A stretch of DNA of 41,412 nucleotides from a virus: positions 1 through 41,412 of IMG/VR virus record IMGVR_UViG_3300046011_007859. One strand, written 5' to 3'. How positions within the stretch are numbered: the stretch's first letter is position 1; each line of letters starts with the position of its first letter. Positions 1-7,932 of the stretch are shown piece after piece. Both the position numbers and the translations under genes were made by a program. The notes beneath the pieces were generated by a model. That model had not been told where the DNA came from. It saw only the letters and a program-made list of their open reading frames with translations, and searched no databases.

Positions 1-1
1 A

Positions 2-1177
2 GTTAACGATATTTCAGAAACCGCACAGGCCTATTCTTTTGATGGTAAACTTTTATGGGAAGTTCCGGCTCTTGCTAGAGGCCAAGGATCCGATATTGAA
101 TTTAGACTTGTAAGAACCGATACTCCCCCAGGAATCTATAAAATCGGACAAATTTATAAAGATTATGAGAGAGTTGGCGCCAATCCGGCTTATGATAGAA
201 CCTTGGCCGCTTATGGTTGGTATTCTTTTGACATGGTAGAGCTTGAAAATCAAGAATCAAAATACGGTCGATCTGGTATTATGCTTCATGGGGGTGGGTC
301 TGCCGCTGGATGGAGTGGGGCCTGGGCACCAAATCAACCTCTTTTTGCGACCCATGGTTGTGTAAGAATGAGAAATGTTGATCTAAGAGACAAGGTTCTA
401 CCCCTAACAAAAACCGGAACTGTTTATATTTCTGTTTATCAAGAGGCAAATCCTGCAATTCAACCCACAACAACTTCTGTTTCTAAACCACCAGTTTCTC
501 AACAACAGCCGCCTATTAAATTCACTGATGCCGCCAAGTTTTATAAAGAAGAGCCACAACAAGTAGATGCATTTGAATACCTCCAAAAAAATACTTCTGA
601 TGAAGTGCAAAGGGAATTTGAGAAAAAGTATAGAAATAAATCTCAACCACAACAATTAATCACCAAAAACCAACTCTCTCGGGTCTGGGATGTTTCTGAA
701 GCAAGTATTAGTGACAGGGTTATTAATGATTTAAATAGGTGTCTAACTCAATTTAATATAAATACGCCTAATAGAATACGTCACTTTATTTCCCAGATCT
801 CTCATGAGTCTGGTGGGGGGAAATGGATGAAAGAACTTGCTTCTGGTGATGCTTATGAAGGCAGAACTGATCTAGGAAACACCCAACCAGGCGACGGAAG
901 AAAATTCAAAGGCGCGGGATTCATCCAGATGACAGGTAGATACAACTACCAAAGGTTTGCAGATTTTATTAAGGACCCAAGAGTAATGGAAGGGGTTGAT
1001 TATGTTGCCCTGAATTATCCAGCAACTAGTTCTGGTTTTTGGTGGCACACTAATAAAATGAACGAATTATGTGACATTAATCCAACCGTCGAGCAAGTAA
1101 CCAGAAGAGTTAATGGTGGCACTAGAGGTCTTGCTGATAGACAAATGTATTATAATAGGTGTCTTGAGGTGTTCTAA
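2..1177 (+). CDS. YkuD L,D-transpeptidase-like + GH19-like endolysin (5' partial)
   Basis: The frame is open from base 2, so the N-terminus lies upstream of the window. The first ~150 visible residues carry a YkuD signature: His at about residue 96 (MLHGGG) and THGCVRM with the presumed nucleophile Cys at about 120. After a Gln/Pro-rich linker (~155-215) comes a GH19 chitinase/lysozyme-like domain ([27 protein letters not shown]). GH19 domains in phages cut peptidoglycan; YkuD enzymes act on peptide cross-links. The combination suggests a two-domain wall enzyme, either a lysis enzyme or a structural wall-piercing protein. The stop overlaps the next start by one base (TAATG). Which domain is active cannot be told from sequence. 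Confidence 0.8.
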   Translation, partial: VNDISETAQAYSFDGKLLWEVPALARGQGSDIEFRLVRTDTPPGIYKIGQIYKDYERVGANPAYDRTLAAYGWYSFDMVELENQESKYGRSGIMLHGGGSAAGWSGAWAPNQPLFATHGCVRMRNVDLRDKVLPLTKTGTVYISVYQEANPAIQPTTTSVSKPPVSQQQPPIKFTDAAKFYKEEPQQVDAFEYLQKNTSDEVQREFEKKYRNKSQPQQLITKNQLSRVWDVSEASISDRVINDLNRCLTQFNINTPNRIRHFISQISHESGGGKWMKELASGDAYEGRTDLGNTQPGDGRKFKGAGFIQMTGRYNYQRFADFIKDPRVMEGVDYVALNYPATSSGFWWHTNKMNELCDINPTVEQVTRRVNGGTRGLADRQMYYNRCLEVF

Positions 1178-1527
1178 TGTCCGTCTTAGAAGTAGTCAGA
1201 TTCAGGATTTTTAAGGGAACGGATTTTGAAGAACCCTTTCAACTGTTCCAAAAATCCCAAATAAAAACTCCGATCAATCTGACAGATTGTACGGTTATTG
1301 CAAGGATAAAAAAATTCCCGACATCGGCTACTTTTGAAACGTTTAGTATTGTTTATGTTAATCGCGCACAAGGTCAAATAAAATTAACCATGGATAACCT
1401 AGTAACCTCTGATCTAATAGAAGGCCGAAATTATTTTGATATTTTTGTTGTTTATCCAGACGAGTCTATAAAACTAGAAACGAAAGGAACCTGTCTTGTG
1501 GAGGAGACTTCTTATCACGGGGTATAA
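1177..1527 (+). CDS. Small beta-rich phage protein, unknown
   Basis: 116 residues, starting on an ATG that overlaps the lysis-type gene stop, so probably cotranslated. The sequence alternates short hydrophobic and polar stretches (FDIFVVYPDESIKLETKGTC), suggesting a beta-sandwich like the small domains of phage fibre or baseplate upper proteins (BppU-type). That assignment is an inference from pattern only. No catalytic motif is visible. Confidence 0.65.
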   Translation: MSVLEVVRFRIFKGTDFEEPFQLFQKSQIKTPINLTDCTVIARIKKFPTSATFETFSIVYVNRAQGQIKLTMDNLVTSDLIEGRNYFDIFVVYPDESIKLETKGTCLVEETSYHGV

Positions 1528-1528
1528 A

Positions 1529-1720
1529 TTAGATATTCTCGTTCTTTTTAATCCATTCTTTTAGTTCCCGAACATAAGACCTCAACTGATCGGCCTTCTC
1601 CAAGTGCCATAAATCGCCATTTTTAAAATATTCTCTATTGTGGTTATCGATGGCCTTCAGTAAATTGTGAATCGGGGCGTTCCAGTCTTTTCTAGAATCA
1701 GTATCAAATTCTCTTGGCAT
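1529..1720 (-). CDS. Small hypothetical protein
   Basis: 63 residues, charged and probably helical (KADQLRSYVRELKEWIKKNE). It starts on an ATG that overlaps the stop of the minus-strand gene before it (TAATG) and ends two bases from the convergent plus-strand gene. The coupled start is the main support that it is real. Function unknown. Confidence 0.6.
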   Translation of the reverse strand: MPREFDTDSRKDWNAPIHNLLKAIDNHNREYFKNGDLWHLEKADQLRSYVRELKEWIKKNENI

Positions 1721-1971
1721 TAGTCATCTTCCATTTTTGTTTTAAGGGCAATAATAGTCGTCAATAATGTCAAGATGGCCTCATAACCCCTTCTCTCAGA
1801 TTCTTTACAATCTAGTGAAGGTGGGTTTTTAAGTCCACCCATTACATTGGCCCGGTTAATGGATCCAGGCACCAAGAAATTACATGATATAAAATTTACT
1901 CCGGTGAAACCTATTATGGATACACAGATAATGAAAATTAAATTGGTTAATGTTTTTTTTCTATTATCCAT
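1720..1971 (-). CDS. Small membrane protein, possible holin
   Basis: 83 residues with an N-terminal hydrophobic segment (~8-32, LTNLIFIICVSIIGFTGV) and a second amphipathic/hydrophobic helix near the C-terminus (~65-77, AILTLLTTIIAL). A short two-helix membrane protein next to a wall-degrading enzyme fits a holin, but it is on the opposite strand, so this is only a suggestion. It is translationally coupled to the following minus-strand gene. Confidence 0.6.
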   Translation of the reverse strand: MDNRKKTLTNLIFIICVSIIGFTGVNFISCNFLVPGSINRANVMGGLKNPPSLDCKESERRGYEAILTLLTTIIALKTKMEDD

Positions 1972-2033
1972 AATATTAACTCTTTTAATTATTTAGATTT
2001 TTTCCTAAATAATCAAAGGTTCGCCAATTTTAA

Positions 2034-2360
2034 ATGCGACTGTACCAAACGTCTCAAGATCTATTGTTTAATCTAGAAGCAACAACAAGTTCAGAAGCAA
2101 GAAAAAAATGGAAAGAATCAATAAAAGAAGAATGGAATCATGAGTGCGCCTATTGCGGATCTTCTGAAAACTTGACTTTAGACCACATAACACCTAGAAC
2201 AAAAGGTGGTTCTGATCGAATTACCAATATTGTGTGTGCCTGTAATGAATGTAATCATTCTAAGGGACATCAATTTTGGTCTGATTGGTATTTAAAACAA
2301 GATTTTTTTACAACAGACAGACTGTCTGAAATTATTAACTGGCAAAATGGAAGACGATAG
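2034..2360 (+). CDS. Free-standing HNH endonuclease
   Basis: 108 residues. It shows a compact HNH fold with zinc-binding pairs: CAYC at ~38-41, LDHITPRTKGGSD (catalytic D-H), then CACNECNHSKGHQ. This is the McrA-like/phage HNH layout. Probably a selfish homing endonuclease or a packaging-type nicking enzyme; the isolated position between unrelated small genes favours homing. A strong hairpin follows the stop. Confidence 0.85.
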   Translation: MRLYQTSQDLLFNLEATTSSEARKKWKESIKEEWNHECAYCGSSENLTLDHITPRTKGGSDRITNIVCACNECNHSKGHQFWSDWYLKQDFFTTDRLSEIINWQNGRR

Positions 2361-2366
2361 TACGAT

Positions 2367-2396
2367 GCTCCAGACACTTAATGAGGTGTCTGGAGC
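2367..2396 (+). terminator. Perfect 11-bp hairpin after HNH gene
   Basis: GCTCCAGACAC (2367-2377) pairs perfectly with GTGTCTGGAGC (2386-2396) around an 8-nt loop, 6 bases after the HNH stop. The downstream tract is only moderately T-rich, so it may be a weak terminator or a 3'-end-protecting hairpin. Confidence 0.65.
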
Positions 2397-2444
2397 GATT
2401 ATTGGTTATTTAATGATTATAGTCCCACTACTCGCTCTGCTTTA

Positions 2445-2651
2445 ATGGACAGAAAGCAAACTGACCACTCATTGCACAATTGTCTGTTTTTTGTGTTATT
2501 ATTTGGTTTCGTTGCATTGTGTACCATGTCAGAATTACGTTACCAGATTTCTCGTCTCTGGCTCCCTTTTCAGTATTGGGGGCAGCTTATGAACTCTTAT
2601 GATCCTATTACTAGGGAATATTTTTATAGCTTAATTAATGGTAAATCGTGA
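2445..2651 (+). CDS. Small membrane-associated protein, unknown
   Basis: 68 residues with one hydrophobic stretch (~12-28, LHNCLFFVLLFGFVALC). The stop overlaps the GTG start of the deaminase gene (GTGA), suggesting coupling. No recognisable family. Confidence 0.5.
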   Translation: MDRKQTDHSLHNCLFFVLLFGFVALCTMSELRYQISRLWLPFQYWGQLMNSYDPITREYFYSLINGKS

Positions 2652-3073
2652 TCCAAAAAAGTCATCTAAAAAAGAGTATTCTCGATCAGGCCATTGCTGT
2701 TGCCATGGCCTCGGATGCCCCTAAGAAAATGGGAGCCATTCTTCTTAAGCGAAATAAGATCATTTCGGCTGCGGTCAACGATTATGAAAAGACTCATCCG
2801 GTCCAATATTGGGCAGCCCAGAATGCCGCAAAGATCTTCAATGATGCTTCTCTTGCAAAAAAGCAGTATCTTCACGCTGAAATAAAAGCCTTACTAAAGA
2901 AAAGGGAAGATGCCGACACTATTATTGTTTGTCGTGTTGGTGGACATGGCAAAAAATACATAAGAAATGCCAGGCCATGTAGACTGTGTTCAATTTATCT
3001 TATAAAAAACGGAATTTATCATATCCATTATTCCACTAATGATGGATTTTTATACGAAAACTGGAGCGATTAA
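2648..3073 (+). CDS. Cytidine/deoxycytidylate deaminase-family protein
   Basis: 141 residues, GTG start overlapping the preceding stop. It has the deaminase zinc site: HAEI (~77-80, His ligand and catalytic Glu) and PCRLC (~109-113, two Cys ligands). In phages such enzymes usually convert dCMP to dUMP to feed thymidylate synthesis, and this genome carries ThyX, which would fit. The substrate is inferred: the central part does not look like a textbook dCMP deaminase. Confidence 0.75.
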   Translation: MIQKSHLKKSILDQAIAVAMASDAPKKMGAILLKRNKIISAAVNDYEKTHPVQYWAAQNAAKIFNDASLAKKQYLHAEIKALLKKREDADTIIVCRVGGHGKKYIRNARPCRLCSIYLIKNGIYHIHYSTNDGFLYENWSD

Positions 3074-3075
3074 TT

Positions 3076-3225
3076 ATGTCACTTGTTTCACAAAAAGACC
3101 GAAAACTTGCTATTGAGGCATTGGAGTTTTATAAAAATTCTGACTTACCACAAGAAAAACGAATGGAGCTAAATGCCCTGATTAATTGGCTCAAATTAGA
3201 AATTTATAAGAACGAACCGGTTTAA
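3076..3225 (+). CDS. Short hypothetical protein
   Basis: 49 residues, ATG 2 bases after the deaminase stop. A predicted helical, charged protein (MSLVSQKDRKLAIEALEFYK at the start). Its stop codon abuts the early promoter of the NAD module. Function unknown. Confidence 0.55.
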   Translation: MSLVSQKDRKLAIEALEFYKNSDLPQEKRMELNALINWLKLEIYKNEPV

Positions 3226-3226
3226 G

Positions 3227-3272
3227 AACTGGCACATAGGCCTTACTTTAAGATTCATCTGTGCTATATACT
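3227..3272 (+). promoter_or_regulatory. Early-type promoter of NAD module (AACTG box)
   Basis: AACTGGCACA box (3227-3236), -35-like TTACTT (3243-3248) and -10 TATACT (3267-3272) with an 18-bp spacer. The same box at the same distance from -35 recurs at other early-type promoters in this window. The predicted start, about 3279, is the first base of a hairpin. Confidence 0.65.
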
Positions 3273-3274
3273 AT

Positions 3275-3295
3275 GGATGTGGGATAGACCACGCC
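3275..3295 (+). promoter_or_regulatory. 5'-terminal leader hairpin of nadM-type gene
   Basis: GTGG (3279-3282) pairs with CCAC (3289-3292) around the hexaloop GATAGA; G-G 3275-3276 can extend the stem with C-C 3294-3295. The nadV leader has a hairpin with the same GATAGA sequence at nearly the same distance from the start codon, and both leaders end in AAGGAGTTTA before ATG. Confidence 0.5.
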
Positions 3296-3321
3296 AAACT
3301 TAAAATTCTAAGGAGTTTAGA

Positions 3322-4377
3322 ATGAAAAAATACGACGCAATTGTTTTTATTGGAAGATTTCAGCCATTTCATAATGCTCACCTTCAAATTGTAAAAAGAG
3401 CATATGAACTAACTGATAATCTCATTATGATTATAGGTTCTCAGTACAAGCCAGTAACTTATAAGAATCCACTTCAAATATCGTTAGAACATCTAACTAC
3501 TAATAGTTATTGGTCGGCAATTCGACAGGCTATTCTAGGTTCTGTTAATTCTGAAACAGAGGAAAAATATTTAGAAATCGAAATTCAAGAAGATATTTAT
3601 GGTGATGCCAAATGGTGCGATGCAGTTCAAGAAAAAGTAAAGTATTGCACCGAAACTCTTGAATCTCATGGTAAAATTGGTATCATCGGTTGTGATAAAG
3701 ACGAGACTTCTTACTACTTGAAGATGTTTCCTCAATGGGAGCTGATTGAGGTTCCTCTTGAACAAAATCTAAGTGCAACTCAAATTCGGGAACTTTACTT
3801 TGTAGAAGAGCCGAACATGGACTTTGTGAAGAGTGTTGTTCCAGAAGAAATCTTCAATTATCTGAATAGTATGAAGAGTTCTGAATGGCATAATCACATT
3901 GTCAATGAGCGGAGATTTATTGAAAAGTATAAGTCTCAATATGCATCTCTACCTTGGCCTCCGACTTTTGTTACGGTAGATTCTGTAGTCTTTCAGTCTG
4001 GTCACGTTCTGATGGTCCGTAGAGACGCTTATCCAGGTAAAGGATTAATTGCACTGCCGGGTGGTTTTGTTGATGCAGGCACTGACGCATCTATAGAAGA
4101 TGCTATGATACGAGAACTCCGAGAGGAAACCGGTCTTAAGGTTCCTTCTCCGGTTCTTCGTGGTTCAATCAGAAACAATCACGTTTTTGATTCAATTCAC
4201 CGAAGCAGTCGTGGTAGGACAATCACTCACGCATTCAATGTTGTTCTTCCTGATGGAGAACTCCCAAGAGTAAAAGGTGGTTCTGATGCTGATAAGGCAT
4301 TCTGGATTCCTTTCTCTGAACTTGACCCAAGAGAGTGTTTTGAGGACCATTATCAAATTATTCGCTACTTTATATGA
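3322..4377 (+). CDS. nadM: Bifunctional NMN adenylyltransferase / Nudix hydrolase
   Basis: 351 residues. The N-terminal half is a nucleotidyltransferase with GRFQPFHNAH (~11-20) and joins NMN to ATP to form NAD. The C-terminal ~150 residues are a Nudix domain with LPGGFVDAG and the box core RELREETG; in the NadM-Nudix family this part is an ADP-ribose pyrophosphatase. RBS AAGGAG is 7 bases upstream. It lies in one unit with a macro-domain protein and NadV, so the phage encodes the last two steps from nicotinamide to NAD. This pair is the composition of the phage NAD reconstitution route called NARP2. Confidence 0.93.
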   Translation: MKKYDAIVFIGRFQPFHNAHLQIVKRAYELTDNLIMIIGSQYKPVTYKNPLQISLEHLTTNSYWSAIRQAILGSVNSETEEKYLEIEIQEDIYGDAKWCDAVQEKVKYCTETLESHGKIGIIGCDKDETSYYLKMFPQWELIEVPLEQNLSATQIRELYFVEEPNMDFVKSVVPEEIFNYLNSMKSSEWHNHIVNERRFIEKYKSQYASLPWPPTFVTVDSVVFQSGHVLMVRRDAYPGKGLIALPGGFVDAGTDASIEDAMIRELREETGLKVPSPVLRGSIRNNHVFDSIHRSSRGRTITHAFNVVLPDGELPRVKGGSDADKAFWIPFSELDPRECFEDHYQIIRYFI

Positions 4378-4386
4378 GGTAAACTT

Positions 4387-4896
4387 ATGAAAACAATCAA
4401 AGGAGATCTAATTAAACTTGCCGAACAAGGCGAATTTGATGTTATCATTCATGGGTGCAATTGCTTTCACAAGATGCGTTCTGGACTTGCAAAACAACTT
4501 GCAGACCGTTATCCCATAGTAGAAGAAGCAGATAGGAAAACTAAGTTTGGGGATAAATCTAAATTAGGTACTGGGAGATTTGTTGGTGTAAAATCTAAAA
4601 CTTCTGATATTTGGTTTAATGTGTGCAATGCTTACACGCAATACAAATGGAGTTCTGGTTCTGATGTATTTGAGTATGATGCTTTTCAGAAATTTTTAGA
4701 TTATCAAACTGAATCTATTATTAGATCCCAACAACTCACAAAAGAATTTAATCTTTCAAAACTTAGATTTGGATTTCCCCAAATTGGTGCTGGACTTGCT
4801 GGTGGTGATTGGAGTAGAATTTCCAAGATGATTGAAAAGTTTTCGGAAGATGTTTCTGATTATGCTGATGTCACAGTCGTAGAATATCAACCTTGA
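4387..4896 (+). CDS. Macro-domain protein (ADP-ribose binding)
   Basis: 169 residues starting 9 bases after nadM. Macro-domain hallmarks: GDLIKLAEQGEFDVIIHGCN at the N-terminus, GTGRFVGV, and the glycine loop FPQIGAGLAGGDW near 138-150. Phage macro domains hydrolyse ADP-ribose-1''-phosphate or bind ADP-ribose derivatives. Next to NadM-Nudix and NadV it likely handles ADP-ribose-type products of NAD breakdown. Substrate is inferred. Confidence 0.85.
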   Translation: MKTIKGDLIKLAEQGEFDVIIHGCNCFHKMRSGLAKQLADRYPIVEEADRKTKFGDKSKLGTGRFVGVKSKTSDIWFNVCNAYTQYKWSSGSDVFEYDAFQKFLDYQTESIIRSQQLTKEFNLSKLRFGFPQIGAGLAGGDWSRISKMIEKFSEDVSDYADVTVVEYQP

Positions 4897-4907
4897 GGTA
4901 AAAAATT

Positions 4908-5216
4908 ATGCCATGCTTTACACCGGAACCTACGCAAGAAGAAATTAAACTCGAACAAAAAAGTAATAACAATAAAAAATATGGAATTAATAAAACTAAT
5001 TCTGAATTAATTACATATTTGTTGAATATGTGTTGTGAAATGGGGGAAGTAATTTTTGAGCTTCATATGCAACATAGACTATCTGATGATACTTTGGCAT
5101 GGTATCAGCAACATAGAGATAGAGATGATAAGGTAAAGGAAATTCAAACTGAATTATCTAAATTAGCCTTAAAAAAAGAAAGTCTTGAGCGAGAACTTAA
5201 GGCATTGAATGCTTGA
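4908..5216 (+). CDS. Coiled-coil hypothetical protein of the NAD module
   Basis: 102 residues; N-terminal charged region, then a predicted C-terminal coiled coil (~70-100, VKEIQTELSKLALKKESLER). It starts 11 bases after the macro gene, with GAGGTAAAA upstream. The stop lies in a TTGACA that lacks a convincing -10. Function unknown; context suggests expression with NAD genes. Confidence 0.6.
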   Translation: MPCFTPEPTQEEIKLEQKSNNNKKYGINKTNSELITYLLNMCCEMGEVIFELHMQHRLSDDTLAWYQQHRDRDDKVKEIQTELSKLALKKESLERELKALNA

Positions 5217-5243
5217 CAGGTGTTAAAGTCATAAAAACACAAA

Positions 5244-5260
5244 TAGGCGATAGACGCCTA
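5244..5260 (+). promoter_or_regulatory. nadV leader hairpin (GATAGA loop)
   Basis: TAGGCG (5244-5249) pairs with CGCCTA (5255-5260). The GATAGA sequence at 5249-5254 matches the loop of the nadM leader hairpin, and both are followed by AAGGAGTTTA-ATG. Probably a stability or translation-control hairpin; a ligand-binding role is possible but not shown. Confidence 0.5.
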
Positions 5261-5290
5261 AATTAAACCTATCATTTTAAGGAGTTTAAA

Positions 5291-6694
5291 ATGGACCTAA
5301 ACAAAAATCTAATTCTCAACTCGGATTCTTACAAGTATTCTCAGTTTAATCAATATCCCCCACAGACAGAAGGTGTATTTTCTTACATTGAAAGTCGTGG
5401 TGGTCATCACGATGAAACTCTCTTCTTTGGTCTTCAGATGTTTCTAAAAGATTATCTAATGAAACCAATTAGAATGGAAGATATTGATATTGCCGAGGCA
5501 ATTATCCAGGCTCACGGTGAACCATTCTACCGTGGTGGTTGGGAATACATTGTCAAAAAGCACGGAGGACATCTCCCTGTAAGAATCAAGGCTGTTCCAG
5601 AAGGATCCGTAATTCCTGTCAAGAATGTTCTGCTTACAATTGAAAACACCGACCCAAATTGCTACTGGTTAACTAGTTTCTTAGAGACTTCTTTACTTCG
5701 TTCGATTTGGTATCCGACGACAGTTGCGAGTAATTCTTATAATTCTAAGAAACTCATTCTCAATTACCTTATTCGCAATGGAGACCCGAATCTTATTGAT
5801 TTTAAGATGCAAGACTTTGGATTTCGCGGAGTGAGTTCCTATGAATCCGCAGGAATTGGTGGACTAGCTCATCTAGTCAACTTTAAAGGAACTGATACTG
5901 TTGCGGCGCTTCTTTATGGTAAAGAATTTTATCACGAAGACATGGCGGGCTACAGTATCCCAGCATCAGAACATAGTACTATCACAAGTTGGGGTAAGGA
6001 GAATGAAGTTGAGGCATATCGCAATATGTTAAATCTTCACGCAAAGCCTGGTGCTCTTCTTGCTTGTGTAAGTGATAGTTATGACATTTACAATGCTTGT
6101 GATAAACTTTGGGGAGAAGAACTTAAAGAGCAAGTAATTGAATCTGGGGCTACCTTGGTGGTCAGGCCAGACAGTGGAAATCCAGTAGAAGTTAATCTAA
6201 AGTGTGCTCAAATTCTTGATAATCATTTTGGAAGTACTATGAACTCTAAGGGTTATAAAGTTCTAAATCACGTCAGACTCATTCAAGGGGATGGTGTGAA
6301 TTATGAAACTATTGACCGGGTTCTTCACGTCTTAGAATCAAATGGATACAGTTCGGATAACATTGCCTTCGGTCAAGGTGGCGGATTGCTTCAACACGTA
6401 AATCGTGATGATTTCAAATTCGCAATGAAGTGCAGTTCGGTAAATGTAAATGGAACCTGGCGTGATGTTTACAAAGACCCTGTAACCGACCCAGGCAAAA
6501 CATCTAAAAAAGGTAGACTTCAGCTCATCAAAAATGAACAAGGAGAATATCAGACTGTTCCTGAAAGGCCCTGGAATAAAGATGAGTTAGTAACTGTTTA
6601 TGAGAATGGTCAACTTTTGGTTGATTATACTCTTGAGCAAGTAAGAATTAATGCAAGCCAATGTTTGCACAATTTCTTTACTAAAGCAGAATGA
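5291..6694 (+). CDS. nadV: Nicotinamide phosphoribosyltransferase
   Basis: 467 residues, the usual NadV/NAMPT length. It converts nicotinamide and PRPP to NMN, the substrate of NadM. Visible signatures: DFGFRGVSS with GIGG (~177-195), SITSWGKE-type HSTITSW, VVRPDSGNP (~290-298) and IQGDGVN (PRPP/phosphate site). RBS AAGGAG is well placed. With nadM it forms a two-enzyme salvage route. Confidence 0.95.
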   Translation: MDLNKNLILNSDSYKYSQFNQYPPQTEGVFSYIESRGGHHDETLFFGLQMFLKDYLMKPIRMEDIDIAEAIIQAHGEPFYRGGWEYIVKKHGGHLPVRIKAVPEGSVIPVKNVLLTIENTDPNCYWLTSFLETSLLRSIWYPTTVASNSYNSKKLILNYLIRNGDPNLIDFKMQDFGFRGVSSYESAGIGGLAHLVNFKGTDTVAALLYGKEFYHEDMAGYSIPASEHSTITSWGKENEVEAYRNMLNLHAKPGALLACVSDSYDIYNACDKLWGEELKEQVIESGATLVVRPDSGNPVEVNLKCAQILDNHFGSTMNSKGYKVLNHVRLIQGDGVNYETIDRVLHVLESNGYSSDNIAFGQGGGLLQHVNRDDFKFAMKCSSVNVNGTWRDVYKDPVTDPGKTSKKGRLQLIKNEQGEYQTVPERPWNKDELVTVYENGQLLVDYTLEQVRINASQCLHNFFTKAE

Positions 6695-6703
6695 CAGCTT
6701 TTA

Positions 6704-6770
6704 AACTGGCACATTACTCTTGATTTATCAGGAGTAATGTGGTAATATTATGGGGTGGTTGAGGCCATCC
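6704..6770 (+). promoter_or_regulatory. Early-type promoter with 5'-terminal hairpin
   Basis: AACTGGCACA (6704-6713), -35 TTGATT (6720-6725), -10 TAATAT (6743-6748), 17-bp spacer. Predicted start near 6755. GGGTGG (6753-6758) pairs with CCATCC (6765-6770, one G-U) around the hexaloop TTGAGG, so the transcript would begin in or beside a hairpin. Confidence 0.65.
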
Positions 6771-6787
6771 TATTTTTATGATATAAA

Positions 6788-7153
6788 ATGAAACCATTTC
6801 TACATGGACGCATTCATGCTCAAAAGTATGGAGGTTGTCCAGACGACTATGCTGACATTGATGACTTTATTGATTCCACAAAATCTTGTGTCCCCGATGT
6901 AAGACACCGAGCAATTTTGCACTCTTCTTTTGGTTGTTTTCTAGTAGAACAATTATTTGGAAGAACGCGAACAAACTCTAGTGGAGTTGAATATTCTCCT
7001 AGAGATATTGCAGAAGATCACATCATACAAGATTTGGGTTTTATTCCGACAGTTGAAAAATATCTCAACTGTATGTCAATTGAGCCCTGGATGTCAGGAA
7101 CAGCCAAAAAGTTTAACAACAAAAACAAAAAATTTATTCCATTGGAGGATTGA
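6788..7153 (+). CDS. DUF6915-like protein
   Basis: 121 residues. The pattern MKPFLHGRIHAQKYGG..DDY..IDDFIDSTKSC.PDVRHRAILHSSFG and DIAEDHIIQDLGFIPTVEKYL matches, from memory, a conserved family (DUF6915) seen in bacteria and phages. Several conserved His residues (H6, H39, H44, H76) could bind metal. Function unknown. It has its own early-type promoter and is followed 2 bases later by the next gene. Confidence 0.7.
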   Translation: MKPFLHGRIHAQKYGGCPDDYADIDDFIDSTKSCVPDVRHRAILHSSFGCFLVEQLFGRTRTNSSGVEYSPRDIAEDHIIQDLGFIPTVEKYLNCMSIEPWMSGTAKKFNNKNKKFIPLED

Positions 7154-7155
7154 TT

Positions 7156-7650
7156 ATGGATTATATGGAAAATATGAATGATATGATCTTATCATATCGC
7201 AAGTTTAAAGATGAAATTCAAACAAAACTTAAGACTGCGTTTAAGAAAAATATTTCTACATTGTTTGAACAAAATCCTAAACTAAATGCTATTGTTTGGA
7301 CACAATATACTCCATATTTTGCGGATGGAGACCCTTGTGTATTCAGTGTAGGAGAAGTATCATTTACAAATGCAACTGGTGATGATCTGAATGACATCAG
7401 TTACGGTGAATATGACGGAGAAAATGAAGATGTTGTTTGTCTGAGTACTTATACAAGTTTAGATAGCGCATGGATAGATGAAAAAACCAAAGTATATGCC
7501 ATGGAAATTGATTTTGATTCATGTGTGCAATTAGGAAAACTTATGGAATCTGACGAAATGGAGGACGCCATGCTCGCCACTTTCGGTGACCACGTAAAAG
7601 TAATTGCTACACGAGAAGGGTTCGATATCCAAGAATACGACCACGATTGA
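7156..7650 (+). CDS. Hypothetical acidic protein
   Basis: 164 residues from ATG 7156 (GGAGG 11 bases upstream, inside the preceding gene end). Acidic, with a WTQYTPYFADGDPCVF motif and an EYDGENEDVV stretch. No recognised family. Transcribed with the DUF6915-like gene; a hairpin with a late promoter follows. Confidence 0.6.
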   Translation: MDYMENMNDMILSYRKFKDEIQTKLKTAFKKNISTLFEQNPKLNAIVWTQYTPYFADGDPCVFSVGEVSFTNATGDDLNDISYGEYDGENEDVVCLSTYTSLDSAWIDEKTKVYAMEIDFDSCVQLGKLMESDEMEDAMLATFGDHVKVIATREGFDIQEYDHD

Positions 7651-7655
7651 TTAAG

Positions 7656-7691
7656 TATAAATACCTCAGGTTTAAACAGCTTGAGGTATTT
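7656..7691 (+). promoter_or_regulatory. Late promoter overlapping a terminator-like/SD-sequestering hairpin
   Basis: TATAAATA at 7656-7663 is a perfect T4-type late promoter. The stem 7659-7670 pairs with 7680-7691 (12 bp, one G-U), loop 7671-7679, followed by T residues, so it can end the upstream unit. The 3' arm contains GAGG (7683-7686), the likely ribosome-binding site of the gene at 7696. Late transcripts starting near 7669 would lack the 5' arm and leave the site free. Confidence 0.7.
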
Positions 7692-7695
7692 TTTA

Positions 7696-7932
7696 ATGAT
7701 TAAAATTAGATGTAGAATGTGTGGAAATGAAGTACATGGTTCTGGAACCTGCGGGTGTCCTAATATGGCATCTATTCGCAACGATAAAATCACGGCCCTG
7801 GATCTGTCTCAGGTGGTTATGCTTGAGACTTATGAAAAAGCCTCAAATAAGCATCTGACCAATTCGGATCTTATGTGGCAAGAGGAAAGGAAACAACGAG
7901 GAGTAAAAAGGTTGGACTTTGAGGTTCGATAA
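7696..7932 (+). CDS. Small zinc-ribbon-like protein
   Basis: 78 residues from ATG 7696. The N-terminus has four closely spaced cysteines (CRMC at ~6-9, CGC at ~19-21), a possible one-zinc knuckle, followed by a charged helical tail. Expression appears tied to the late promoter/hairpin just upstream. Function unknown. Confidence 0.65.
   Translation: MIKIRCRMCGNEVHGSGTCGCPNMASIRNDKITALDLSQVVMLETYEKASNKHLTNSDLMWQEERKQRGVKRLDFEVR

Noticed and set aside
5213-5241. TTGACA before nadV as a sigma70 promoter
   Set aside because: No acceptable -10 at 15-19 bases, so nadV was not given its own promoter although the leader hairpin resembles that of nadM.
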